Source: Polyangium jinanense (GTDB taxonomy: Bacteria; Myxococcota; Polyangia; Polyangiales; Polyangiaceae). Taken from it: 64,000 nucleotides of DNA. The translations under genes and the position numbers were made by a program. The stretch covers positions 62,001 through 126,000 of the forward strand of contig NZ_JAGTJJ010000026.1 of NCBI RefSeq assembly GCF_028435365.1, read 5' to 3'. The first letter of the stretch is position 1; every line of letters begins with the position of its first letter. Shown here piece after piece: positions 17,262 through 26,183 of this stretch. The notes beneath the pieces are model-generated. The model saw only the letters and a program-made list of their open reading frames with translations, ran no database searches and had not been told where the DNA came from.

Positions 17262-19247
17262 TCAGGGCGGGGGGGCCGCCTGTGCCTTCTTCGCCGACTT
17301 CAGGATGTTGAACTCGACGCGGCGGTTCTTCTGGCGGCCAGCGGCCTGCTTGTTGTCGGCGATCGGCTTATCCGGGCCGTAGCCCTTCGCCTGGAGCCGC
17401 GCCTTGTCGACGCCCTTGTCGATCAGGTACTTGACCACGGCCTCCGCGCGCTTCTGCGACAGCGCCCGGTTCTCCTCCGTCTTGCCGACGTTGTCCGTGT
17501 GACCCGCGACCTCCACGAGGAAGATCTCCTTGTGGATCTCGAGCACGCTCGAGACCGCGTTGAGCACGGCGAAGCTCGTCGCGCCCTGGATCTTGTCGCT
17601 GTTCGTCGCGAACTCGACGCGCTGGAGGATCTTGATGTCGTCCTCCGTGATCGTGACGAGCGCCGGGCCCTTGTCCGGGCAGCCGTCCGTGTCCTCGAAG
17701 CCGTTCAGGTTCTCGGGCTGCTTCGGGCACTTGTCCTTGTCGTCCGGGATGCCGTCCTTGTCCGAGTCCGGCGACTCGTCGGGGCAGCCGTCCTCGTCCT
17801 TGAAGCCGTTGTAGACCTCGGGCGTGTCGATGCACTCGTCGAGATCGTCGTTGATCTTGTCGCCGTCGTTGTCCGGATCCGGGCAGCCGTCGGTGTCGGA
17901 GAAGCCGTCCGTGTCTTCCGGCTGATCGGGGCAACCGTCGGCCTTGTCGGCGACGCCGTCCTGATCCTTGTCCGGGCAGCCGTAGAACTCCTTCACGCGC
18001 ATCTTGCCGAAGTCGTCCGGGCACTTGTCGTCCGCGTCCCCGATGCCGTCCTTGTCCTTGTCGGGCAGCTCGTCGGGGCAGCCGTCGTCGTCCTTCAGGC
18101 CGTTGATCGTCTCCGGCTTGAGCGGGCACTTGTCGTTGACGTCGATGACCTTGTCCTGGTCGTTGTCGTCTTCCAGGCAGCCGTCGTCGTCCTCGAATTC
18201 GTCCTTGTCCTCGGCGATCGACGGACACTTGTCGTCCTTGTCGTTGATGCCGTCGCCATCCTCGTCGCCGACCTCGGCGACGAACGCGATGCCGCCGAGC
18301 GCGCGGAAGAGCGGCACGCCCACGCCTTGCAGCACGCCGCCGCCGCCGCCGAGCGTGAAGGCGAGCGGGACGCTGAGCGGCGTGATCTGGAGGGCGCCGT
18401 CGACCTCGAGCGAGTTCGTCCCGTTCTGCGAGCTGAACTTCGTGCCGCCGAAGCCCTCGGCGAACACGCGGACCGTCGGGCTCACGCGATAGCCGAGCGC
18501 GGCGCCGTAGCGGAACTCGAAGGGACCCACCGTCGTCGAGCCGAGGCGCGCCTCGGGGCGGTAGACGCCGCGCAGGTTCAGGCCGAACGAGACCCCGCCG
18601 AACGAGCCGTCGAAGATCAGCCGGCCGCCCGCGGTGATCGGCGTGCTGTTGCCGATGTACTTGTCCTTCGCGGTGATCGTGCCGAGTGGCGCCGACACGT
18701 CGACGGCGCCGCCGAGCACCACGGCGCTCGTCTTCGGATCACCGAAGAAGCGGAACTTGCCTTCGAGCGTCGCGTCACCCACGCCAAACGCCTTGAGGCC
18801 GTTCGGATCGGGCCCGCCCGTGTCGAGGTTGATGCCCGAGCCGCTCACGTACATCACGGGCAGGCGCAGGCCGATCTGCACGACCGGCACCGGCGTCAGC
18901 GACGCGAGCACATCGGCGGTGAACATGTCGCTGATGACCGCGACATCCTGCGTCGCGGCGTTCGGCGCGCTGCAGTCGGCCTGCGCCCTACAGCTCTTCA
19001 CCACGAACGGCTTGTTCGCGTAGTTCACCATCAGGCCCGCGGTGAAGCCCATCGCGGCGTCCATGCGAGCCCCCGCGACCGTGAGGTAGTTCTTCGACCC
19101 CGGCACGGGTTCGAACCGCTGGACGGAGAACTCTCCCTCCTTCGCGCCGCTCGCGGCGCTCTCCTGGGACAGCGCAGCAGTCGGGACGAGCGAGACGGAG
19201 AGAAGTCCCAGAAGAGTCAGCAGCCTTGGCGATAGTCGCGTTCTCAT
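17262..19247 (-). CDS. OmpA-family outer-membrane protein with TSP3 calcium repeats
   Basis: The product is 661 aa. The start at 19247 follows AAGAGGG and gives a signal peptide (about residues 1-27, ending ALSQ). Residues about 40-320 are a beta-barrel-like N-terminal domain. Residues about 330-526 hold roughly six thrombospondin type-3 style repeats (DxDxDGxxDxxDxCP) that usually bind calcium. Residues about 543-650 are an OmpA C-terminal peptidoglycan-binding domain with GHTDNVGKTEENRALSQKRA and NRRVEFNI. The family ties the outer membrane to the cell wall. The frame extends upstream to 20054 but that part has no signal peptide and overlaps the divergent gene. A 457-bp divergent region separates it from the next gene. 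Confidence 0.88.
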   Translation of the reverse strand: MRTRLSPRLLTLLGLLSVSLVPTAALSQESAASGAKEGEFSVQRFEPVPGSKNYLTVAGARMDAAMGFTAGLMVNYANKPFVVKSCRAQADCSAPNAATQDVAVISDMFTADVLASLTPVPVVQIGLRLPVMYVSGSGINLDTGGPDPNGLKAFGVGDATLEGKFRFFGDPKTSAVVLGGAVDVSAPLGTITAKDKYIGNSTPITAGGRLIFDGSFGGVSFGLNLRGVYRPEARLGSTTVGPFEFRYGAALGYRVSPTVRVFAEGFGGTKFSSQNGTNSLEVDGALQITPLSVPLAFTLGGGGGVLQGVGVPLFRALGGIAFVAEVGDEDGDGINDKDDKCPSIAEDKDEFEDDDGCLEDDNDQDKVIDVNDKCPLKPETINGLKDDDGCPDELPDKDKDGIGDADDKCPDDFGKMRVKEFYGCPDKDQDGVADKADGCPDQPEDTDGFSDTDGCPDPDNDGDKINDDLDECIDTPEVYNGFKDEDGCPDESPDSDKDGIPDDKDKCPKQPENLNGFEDTDGCPDKGPALVTITEDDIKILQRVEFATNSDKIQGATSFAVLNAVSSVLEIHKEIFLVEVAGHTDNVGKTEENRALSQKRAEAVVKYLIDKGVDKARLQAKGYGPDKPIADNKQAAGRQKNRRVEFNILKSAKKAQAAPPP

Positions 19248-19704
19248 CAACCCTCTTGGCGCGGACGGCAAACCGGCACGTTGGGAACGGCGGTACACGA
19301 GAATTGCAGGAATAGAAGACCGTCCCGAGCGCCGCAACGGGGATCCTGGATTCGGGTGAAATTTCGGGCCGTTCTGGCCGTACTGGACGCGATTCGCCGG
19401 CCGGCTGACGCTCGGCCGGCCGCTCCGGCCCCGCGAAAAGCACGTTCGCGGCGGGGCCGTCCGCGGCCCGAGGGGCCGGGCCGGGTTTTCCCCGAGGGAC
19501 CTCGGAACCTGTCCCTTGGCCACGCGGCCAACATCGATCCACGTTGACCACACCCGCTCGGCGTGAGACATCGCCCCTGCCCGAGCGCCCGGACGAGCCG
19601 TGCGCGGGCACGGCGAGACGAACCTCGTTACGACACCCAAAGCGCGCGGCACGCGGATTCCAAGGCGGGGCCCCGTCCGGCGCGACACACGCAGCAAACG
19701 CGCC
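19248..19704. other. Divergent intergenic region, 457 bp
   Basis: I see no convincing gene here; short frames on both strands lack ribosome sites and homology. It must hold the promoters of the OmpA-like gene (minus) and the outer-membrane barrel gene (plus). A hairpin GCCGGCC / GGCCGGC (19396-19402, 19414-19420) sits near the middle. I cannot place -35/-10 boxes with confidence. Confidence 0.5.
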
Positions 19705-21855
19705 ATGCGAATTTCGTCGCGGTACCTAGGCTCCTCGTACGGATCGGGAACGAGAACGGCAGCATCCCTCGCGGCGCTCGCCTTCGGCCTCACGGCGGCA
19801 GGGTCCGCCCTCGCCCAGCCCGCGGCGCCGCCTCCGCCAAAGCCCGCAGAAACCACGCCTGCGCCTGCGCCTGCGCCCGCGCCCGCGCCCGCGCCCGCAG
19901 ACGAGCCGCTCGTGCCTCCGAACGGCACGGGCGCAGGCACGTCGACGCAAGCCGCGCCGGAAGCCGCGTCGCAGACCTCCACCCCGCCTGCGCCGAAGCC
20001 TGCCGCGCCCGTCGCTGCCACGCCGGATCCGGATCGCGACGCGCGCGCGCTCACGCGCCAGGGCGCCGATCGTCCTCCGCCGACGGGCGATGTCGGCGTG
20101 CGACCGAGCGACGTCTTCGCCGAGGACTGGTGGTCACAGGCGCGACCAAGCCTGGAGATTCACGGCCTCTTCCGCGTGCGCGCCGAGCTCTTCCATCACT
20201 TCGCGCTCGGCCGTCGCGAGCTGCCCGATCGCGCGCTCTGGCCGCAGCCGCCCGACAACGCCTACTACCCCACGTCGGGCGCGGTCCAGACCGTCCCCCT
20301 CTGCGGCGACGATCCCACGGCGACCTCGGCTTGCGAGAACAACACGCAGGCCGGCGCGAACATGCGCTTCCGCCTCACGCCGGAGCTGCACATCAGCGAC
20401 AACCTCCGGGTCCTCTCGCAGATCGACATCCTCGACAACTTCGTCCTCGGCTCCACCCCCGAGGGCTACTGGAACACGCCCGCGGTCGGCGGCAACTACA
20501 CCGTGGGCGAGCGCGGCGGCTACGCGCCGCTCGGCGTGCTCGCGACCACCTCGTGGGCGCCCGTCGCGGGACAAACCAGCACCGTCGACAGCATCATCGT
20601 CAAGCGCGCCTGGGGCGAGTACGTCACGCCCGTCGGCCTCCTCCGCTTCGGCCGCATGCCGAACCAGTGGGGCCTCGGCATCCTCAACAACGAGGGCAAC
20701 GGCTACGACTCGGACTACCAGAGCACGGTCGACCGGATCATGTTCGTGACCGGCATCAAGAAGTACGACCTCTACTTCGCCGGCGCGTGGGACTTCATCA
20801 GCGAGGGGCCGACAAGCGCGGCGCTCCGCGAGCAGCAGGGCCAGCCCTACGATCTCGGCCAGCTCGACGACGTGAGCCAGTACGTGTTCATGGCCGCGCG
20901 CAAGCGTGATCCCGAGCTCGCGCGGCTCGACCTCGCCAAGGGGCTGCCGGTCATCAACGGCGGCATCTACTTCGCGTACCGCAACCAGGTCCTCGCGAAC
21001 GACACCACCGATGCCGCGACGAGCGCCACGTTCGGCCAGTCGGCAACCGGCATCCGCGCCGGCTATGCACGCCGCGGCGCGCAGTTCTTCACGCCAGACC
21101 TCTGGTTCCAGTTCCTCTACAAGAAGTTCCGCTTCGAGGCCGAGGCCTCGATGACCTACGGCACGATCGACAACCTCCAGCCCGCGGGCAGCACCACCGT
21201 CGAGCGCAACCCGCTCGACGCCGAGGACACCGGCTGGACCGTGCGGAGCTTCATCGTCGCGTCGCAGAGCGAGATCCGCCTCCTCGACGACAAGCTCCGC
21301 ATCGACCTCGGCTTCGGCTGGGCTTCGGGTGATCCCGACGTCGAGGGTCTCGCGCCGCCATCGGGCCGGATCGATCGGCAGCTCACGGCCGATCGGACGT
21401 TCTCGACGGGCCGGTTCCACCCGGACTACCGCGTCGATCTCATCCTCTGGCGCAACATCATGAGCCGCGTGCAGGGCGCGTATTACTTCCGCCCCTCCGT
21501 GCAGTACGACTTCGCGCGCGACCCGAACGGACAGCGCCTCGGCGGCAGCGCGGCGCTCATCTGGAGCCGCGCGAGCGAGTTCATTCAGACGCCGGGCAAC
21601 AAGCGCGACCTCGGCGTCGAGCTCGACTTCTCGCTGTATTTCCAGGCGAAGGACGGCACGCTGAACGACAAGCCCGATCAGATGGGCGGCTTCTACACGA
21701 TGCTCCAGTACGGCGTGCTCTTCCCGCTCGGCGGCTTCGACTACCTGCCCGGCGAGATCGGCCGCTACGAGAGCGCGCCGGAGAACCGCAATGCGCCCAC
21801 GCTCGAGACCGAGACGGCGCAGACGCTCCGCTGGTACCTCGGGATCATGTTCTGA
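19705..21855 (+). CDS. Outer-membrane beta-barrel protein, probably the myxobacterial TIGR04551 family
   Basis: The product is 716 aa. The ATG at 19705 gives a signal peptide (about residues 1-37, ending SALA-Q). A Pro/Ala-rich stretch with an AP repeat follows (about 40-110). The rest is rich in aromatic and alternating residues and ends in WYLGIMF, with a terminal Phe as expected for a BAM-assembled barrel. Long Asp/Asn/Tyr-rich segments and the overall layout fit the TIGR04551 proteins of myxobacteria, whose function is not known; that assignment is from memory of the family. The frame extends 35 codons upstream but without a signal peptide. alaS follows 30 bp downstream on the same strand and may be read through. 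Confidence 0.72.
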   Translation: MRISSRYLGSSYGSGTRTAASLAALAFGLTAAGSALAQPAAPPPPKPAETTPAPAPAPAPAPAPADEPLVPPNGTGAGTSTQAAPEAASQTSTPPAPKPAAPVAATPDPDRDARALTRQGADRPPPTGDVGVRPSDVFAEDWWSQARPSLEIHGLFRVRAELFHHFALGRRELPDRALWPQPPDNAYYPTSGAVQTVPLCGDDPTATSACENNTQAGANMRFRLTPELHISDNLRVLSQIDILDNFVLGSTPEGYWNTPAVGGNYTVGERGGYAPLGVLATTSWAPVAGQTSTVDSIIVKRAWGEYVTPVGLLRFGRMPNQWGLGILNNEGNGYDSDYQSTVDRIMFVTGIKKYDLYFAGAWDFISEGPTSAALREQQGQPYDLGQLDDVSQYVFMAARKRDPELARLDLAKGLPVINGGIYFAYRNQVLANDTTDAATSATFGQSATGIRAGYARRGAQFFTPDLWFQFLYKKFRFEAEASMTYGTIDNLQPAGSTTVERNPLDAEDTGWTVRSFIVASQSEIRLLDDKLRIDLGFGWASGDPDVEGLAPPSGRIDRQLTADRTFSTGRFHPDYRVDLILWRNIMSRVQGAYYFRPSVQYDFARDPNGQRLGGSAALIWSRASEFIQTPGNKRDLGVELDFSLYFQAKDGTLNDKPDQMGGFYTMLQYGVLFPLGGFDYLPGEIGRYESAPENRNAPTLETETAQTLRWYLGIMF

Positions 21856-21885
21856 GGCGCGAAACATGGTAGATGGGCGGGCGCC

Positions 21886-24618
21886 ATGTCCGCCTCGAGC
21901 CATCAGATTCGCCGCACCTTCCTCGATTTCTTCGCCTCCCGCGGCCACGAGGTCGTCCCGAGCGCGCCGATCGTCCCGCAGAACGATCCCACGTTGATGT
22001 TCGTCAACGCCGGGATGGTGCCGTTCAAGGACGTCTTCACGGGCAAGGATCGCCGCCCGTACACGCGCGCCGCGAGCAGCCAAAAGTGCATCCGCATCAG
22101 CGGCAAGCACAACGACCTCGAGAACGTCGGCGTCACCGCGCGCCACCACACGTTCTTCGAGATGCTCGGCAACTTCAGCTTCGGCGACTACTTCAAGGAA
22201 GAGGCCATCACGAGCGCCTGGGAGCTGCTCACGAAGGTCTACGGCGTCCCGAAGGAGCGGCTCGTCGTCACCGTGTTCAAGGGCGAAAACAACTTCCCCG
22301 CGGACGAGGAGGCGGCCGAGATCTGGCGCAAGGTCACGGGCTTCGGCGACGATCGCATCCTCCGGCTCGGCATGGCGGACAACTTCTGGACCATGGGCGA
22401 CACCGGCCCGTGTGGCCCCTGCTCGGAGATCCACTTCTTCACGGGCGACGAGGTCGACCTCTCGCGGTTCGGCGAGGAGCCCCGGCTCGACGGCTCGGGC
22501 TGGACCGAGATCTGGAACCTCGTCTTCATGCAGTACGACCGCGCGGAGAAGGACGCGCCGGTCACGCCGCTGCCTGCGCCGAGCATCGACACGGGCATGG
22601 GCCTCGAGCGCATCTCGTTCGTGCTCCAAGGGGTCACGTCGAACTACGACACCGACCTGCTCCGCCCGCTCGTCGAGCGCGCGGCCGAGATCGCGGGCAA
22701 GACGTACGGGGCGAGCCTCGCGCCGGACGACATCTCGCTGCGCGTCATCGCCGACCACGCCCGCACCACGGCCTTCCTCATGGCCGAGGGCGTGATGCCC
22801 GAGAAGCAGCGGCGCGAGTACGTGCTCCGTCGCGTCATGCGCCGCGCGATCCGGCACGGCTACCGGCTCGGGATCGAAAAGCCGTTCCTCCACGAGGTCG
22901 CGCTGCTCGTCGTGGATCGCATGGGCGACGTCTACCCCGAGCTCCGCGACCGGCGTGAGCTCATCGCGCGTGTCACCGAGGACGAGGAGGTCCGCTTCCG
23001 CGCCACGTTGAAGCGCGGCATGAAGATCCTCGACGAGCACTTCGATACGATGCGCGAGAAGGGCGACAAGACCCTCGCGGCGCCCGCGGCCGCGGATCTT
23101 TTCACCACGTACGGCTTCCCCCTGGATCTCACGCAGGTCATCTGCGGCGAGCAGGGCTACGGCGTGGATGTCGAGGGCGCCAACAAGATCATCAAGGGCG
23201 CGGACGAGGCCGACGGACCGATCGATCCGACGGCCGCCCTCGACCCCGCGTACCGGCAGGCGCGGGAAAAACTCGGTTCGCCCGTGGCCTTCACCGGCTA
23301 CGAGCGCGAGGCGGGCGAGAGCGAGGTCGTCGCGATCCTCGCGGTCGAAAAGAAAGACGGCCAAGGCAAACCCACCCGCGCGCTCGTCGACCGGGCGAAC
23401 GCGGGCGCGCACGTCGAGGTCGTGGTGAAGGAGACGCCGTTCTACGCCGAGAGCGGCGGCCAGGTCGGCGACATCGGCGTGATCACGGCCGGCGACCTCC
23501 GCATCCGCGTCACGGACACGCAGCGCCCGCTCACGGGGCTCGTGGTGCACGAGGGCGTGATCGAGACGGGCGAGGTCAGCGTGGGCCAGAAGGTCACGCT
23601 CACCGTCGATCCCGCGGCGCGCTCGGCCACGCGGCGCAACCACTCCGCGACGCACCTGCTCCACTGGGCCCTGCGCACGGTGCTCGGCGAGCACGCGCAG
23701 CAGAAGGGCTCGCGTGTCGCGCCGGACATGCTCCGGTTCGACTTCGCGCACAACAAGCCCCTCACGCGCGACGAGATCGAGCGCATCGAGGACCTCGTGA
23801 ACGGCAAGGTCCTGGAGAACGCGCCGGTGCTCACGGAGGTCCTGCCCGTCGACGAGGCCCGCAAGCGCGGCGCCGTCGCCATCTTCGAGGAGAAGTACGG
23901 CGACGTCGTCCGCATGCTGACGATGACCCAGGACTCGATCGAGCTCTGCGGCGGCACGCACGCGCGGGCGCTCGGCGACATCGGCCTGTTCAAGATCACG
24001 GGCGAGGGCGGCGTCGCGGCCGGCGTGCGGCGCGTCTTCGCGGCGACGGGCAAGAACGCGCTCGGCTACGTGCGGAGCCTCGAAGACGACATCCAGAAGG
24101 CGCGCCAGGTCGCGAAGGCGCAGGGCGGCGATCTCTCGGACAAGATCGGCAAGATCGTGGCGCACGAGCGCGAGCTCGAGAAGAAGGTCGCCGAGCTCGA
24201 GCGCAGGCTCATCGAGGGCGGCGGTCCCGGCGGCGGCGGGGGCGGCGGGATCGACGCGATGCTCGCGGAGGCCCGCGATATCTCGGGCATCAAGGTCCTC
24301 GCGCGTCGCATGCCCGATGGCACGCAGGCGGCGGCGCTGCGCGAGATCGCGGAAAAGCTCCGGGACAAACTCGGCGAGTCGAGCCTCGTGCTCGTGGGCG
24401 CGGTGGACGCGGGCAAGGCGCAGCTCGCGGTGATGGTCTCGAAGGCCGCGACGAGCCGCGTGAAGGCCGGCGACGTGATCAAGAACGTGGCCGCGATCGT
24501 GGGCGGGCGCGGCGGCGGCCGGCCCGACATGGCGCAGGCCGGCGGCCCCGAGGCCGGCAAGATCGACGAGGCCATCGCGGCGACGTATGGCGAGGTCGAG
24601 CGTCTCGTGACGGCGTAA
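21886..24618 (+). CDS. alaS: Alanyl-tRNA synthetase
   Basis: The product is 910 aa, slightly longer than the usual 870-880. It charges tRNA-Ala and hydrolyses mischarged Ser/Gly-tRNA. Visible parts are the class II core (HHTFFEMLGNFSFGDYF, about 85-105, and TGMGLERI, about 235), the editing domain zinc motif HSATHLLHWALR (about 586) with CGGTHARALGDIG (about 688), and a C-terminal C-Ala domain. A Gly run (about residues 778-788) in the linker to C-Ala accounts for part of the extra length. The start has no strong ribosome site but fits the conserved N-terminus. The gene lies 30 bp after the outer-membrane barrel gene. Confidence 0.97.
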   Translation: MSASSHQIRRTFLDFFASRGHEVVPSAPIVPQNDPTLMFVNAGMVPFKDVFTGKDRRPYTRAASSQKCIRISGKHNDLENVGVTARHHTFFEMLGNFSFGDYFKEEAITSAWELLTKVYGVPKERLVVTVFKGENNFPADEEAAEIWRKVTGFGDDRILRLGMADNFWTMGDTGPCGPCSEIHFFTGDEVDLSRFGEEPRLDGSGWTEIWNLVFMQYDRAEKDAPVTPLPAPSIDTGMGLERISFVLQGVTSNYDTDLLRPLVERAAEIAGKTYGASLAPDDISLRVIADHARTTAFLMAEGVMPEKQRREYVLRRVMRRAIRHGYRLGIEKPFLHEVALLVVDRMGDVYPELRDRRELIARVTEDEEVRFRATLKRGMKILDEHFDTMREKGDKTLAAPAAADLFTTYGFPLDLTQVICGEQGYGVDVEGANKIIKGADEADGPIDPTAALDPAYRQAREKLGSPVAFTGYEREAGESEVVAILAVEKKDGQGKPTRALVDRANAGAHVEVVVKETPFYAESGGQVGDIGVITAGDLRIRVTDTQRPLTGLVVHEGVIETGEVSVGQKVTLTVDPAARSATRRNHSATHLLHWALRTVLGEHAQQKGSRVAPDMLRFDFAHNKPLTRDEIERIEDLVNGKVLENAPVLTEVLPVDEARKRGAVAIFEEKYGDVVRMLTMTQDSIELCGGTHARALGDIGLFKITGEGGVAAGVRRVFAATGKNALGYVRSLEDDIQKARQVAKAQGGDLSDKIGKIVAHERELEKKVAELERRLIEGGGPGGGGGGGIDAMLAEARDISGIKVLARRMPDGTQAAALREIAEKLRDKLGESSLVLVGAVDAGKAQLAVMVSKAATSRVKAGDVIKNVAAIVGGRGGGRPDMAQAGGPEAGKIDEAIAATYGEVERLVTA

Positions 24619-24667
24619 TTCGGGCGTCCCCCTACACGTCTCCCCTACCTCTTTCAGGATCTTCCTC

Positions 24668-24693
24668 ACGCCGCGCTTGCCTCGGCGCGGCGT
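24668..24693 (+). terminator. Hairpin after alaS
   Basis: A 9-bp perfect stem (ACGCCGCGC at 24668-24676, GCGCGGCGT at 24685-24693) with an 8-nt loop lies 50 bp after the alaS stop. There is no T-run, so it is only a probable transcription end or processing point. Confidence 0.45.
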
Positions 24694-24725
24694 ATTGCCC
24701 TACCGTCGACCGGTTCCACGGGTCG

Positions 24726-25643
24726 ATGGGGATGAGCCAGGACACGGATTCGCTCGAAGCGCAGGTGGCGGAGCTCCAGCGCCGCAACGCGGAGCTCCAG
24801 CGGGAGCTGTGGTTGAAGACGCAGATGTACGCGACGCTGGTGGAGGACCAGCGTGAGCTCATCTGCAGGTTCAGCATGGATGGCACGCTCTCCTTCGTGA
24901 ACGACGCGTATTGCCGCTACTTCAGCAAGACGCGCGAAGAGCTCATCGGCCACCGTTTCGCGCCCCTCGTCCCGGAGGAGGATCAGGTCCTCATCGCCGA
25001 CGTGCTCGCCCGACTCGGGCCGAACGAGCCAGTCATCGAACTCGAGCACCGGGTGCTGCCGCCTGGGGGCGAGGTGCGATGGCTCAACTGGATCGATCGC
25101 GCGATCCTCGACGAAGCGGGCAACGTCGCGGCGTTTCAGGCCGTCGGGATCGACGTCACGGATCGGCGGCGCGCGGAGGAGCACGCAACGCGGAACGAGC
25201 AACTGCGCGCGGAGCTCATCGACGCGCAGGAGCAGGCGCTCCGGGAGCTCTCGGCGCCGCTCATTCCCATTGCCGACGACGTGCTCGCAATGCCGCTCGT
25301 CGGGCGTATCGACGAGAAGCGCGCGCAGGTCGTGCTGGAGACGCTGCTCGAAGGTGTGGTGAACATGGCGGCCGAGACGGTGCTGCTCGACGTGACGGGC
25401 ATCACGACGATCGACACCCAGGTCGCCGAGGCGCTCGTGCGCACGGCGCACGCCGTGAAGCTCATCGGCGCCAAGGCCGTCTTCACCGGGATCCAGCCCC
25501 ACGTGGCGCAGACGCTGATCACCATGGGCGTCGAGGTGCACGGCGTGATCACGGTGCGCAGCCTGAAAGACGGGATCGCGTGGGCGATCCAGGAGCGCGG
25601 CAAGGCCCGCAAGGCAGCGCGGCCCCGGCCCCGCCAAGCCTGA
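24726..25643 (+). CDS. PAS-STAS regulator (RsbR-like)
   Basis: The product is 305 aa: a short N-terminal coiled coil (about 6-30), a PAS domain (about 35-150, with the PAC end GIDVTDRRRAE), a linker helix and a STAS domain (about 190-295). The STAS core VLLDVTGITTIDTQVAEALV matches the region of RsbR-type stressosome proteins that carries phosphorylatable Thr. In that family such proteins form stressosome-like assemblies with RsbS and the kinase RsbT, but neither lies beside this gene. PAS suggests a small-molecule or redox input. The start could be the ATG at 24726 or the one at 24732. The gene is convergent with folA, 9 bp apart. Confidence 0.85.
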   Translation: MGMSQDTDSLEAQVAELQRRNAELQRELWLKTQMYATLVEDQRELICRFSMDGTLSFVNDAYCRYFSKTREELIGHRFAPLVPEEDQVLIADVLARLGPNEPVIELEHRVLPPGGEVRWLNWIDRAILDEAGNVAAFQAVGIDVTDRRRAEEHATRNEQLRAELIDAQEQALRELSAPLIPIADDVLAMPLVGRIDEKRAQVVLETLLEGVVNMAAETVLLDVTGITTIDTQVAEALVRTAHAVKLIGAKAVFTGIQPHVAQTLITMGVEVHGVITVRSLKDGIAWAIQERGKARKAARPRPRQA

Positions 25644-25652
25644 ACCGCTAGG

Positions 25653-26183
25653 TCAGGAGGCCGGACGATTCCGGTCCAGCACCAGGATGCTGTACGCGGG
25701 GGACGTGGTCCCCTGCTCCGGTTCGTCGCGGCGCGTGATCTCCCGCCATTCTGCCCGGTCGAATGCGGGAAAAAAGGCGTCGCCCGCGGGCCGGGCGTGG
25801 ACCTCCGTCAGATACAGCCGATCCGCCTGCGCGAGCGCCTCCGCAAACAAGGCCTCCCCGCCAATGACCACGATCTCGCCGGCGCCGACCTCCGCCGCAA
25901 AGAGGCGCGCCCGTCCGATGGCCTCGGCAAAGGAGTGGCAGACCACCGCTCCCGGCGCGCGATAATCGTCCTTCCGCGTGACGACCAGGTTCTTGCGGCC
26001 AGGCAGGGGTTTTGCCCCGATGCTCTCCCAGGTCTTGCGGCCCATGACAATGGGCTTGCCCATGGTCGTGGCCTTGAAGTGGGCGAGGTCGCCCGGAAGC
26101 CGCCAGGGCAGGCGGTTGTCGACGCCGATGACGCCATTCTCCGCGACGGCGGCGATCAGGGCGAGGCGGGGCTCGGTCGTCAT
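25653..26183 (-). CDS. folA: Dihydrofolate reductase
   Basis: The product is 176 aa, normal for the family; it reduces dihydrofolate with NADPH. Visible motifs are the N-terminal IAAVAENGVIGVDNRLPW with LPGDLAHFK, the NADPH motif MGRKTWESIG, and VIGGEALFAEAL. The acidic active-site residue is in the GDLAHFK loop. The ATG overlaps the stop of the upstream oligopeptidase gene by 4 bp (ATGA), so translation is probably coupled to that gene. No thyA lies in the window. Confidence 0.96.
   Translation of the reverse strand: MTTEPRLALIAAVAENGVIGVDNRLPWRLPGDLAHFKATTMGKPIVMGRKTWESIGAKPLPGRKNLVVTRKDDYRAPGAVVCHSFAEAIGRARLFAAEVGAGEIVVIGGEALFAEALAQADRLYLTEVHARPAGDAFFPAFDRAEWREITRRDEPEQGTTSPAYSILVLDRNRPAS

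Noticed and set aside
12364..17382. Plus-strand frame of about 1672 codons opposite the VIT/vWA lipoprotein
   Set aside because: The minus gene has signal peptide, domains and ribosome site; the plus frame is Arg-rich shadow.
19248..20054. N-terminal extension of the OmpA-like protein to 20054
   Set aside because: The start at 19247 has a ribosome site and signal peptide; the extension overlaps the divergent gene and lacks both.
20134..24669. Minus-strand frame of about 1511 codons across the outer-membrane barrel gene and alaS
   Set aside because: alaS is certain on plus; the antisense frame is a product of high GC third positions and has no recognisable domain.
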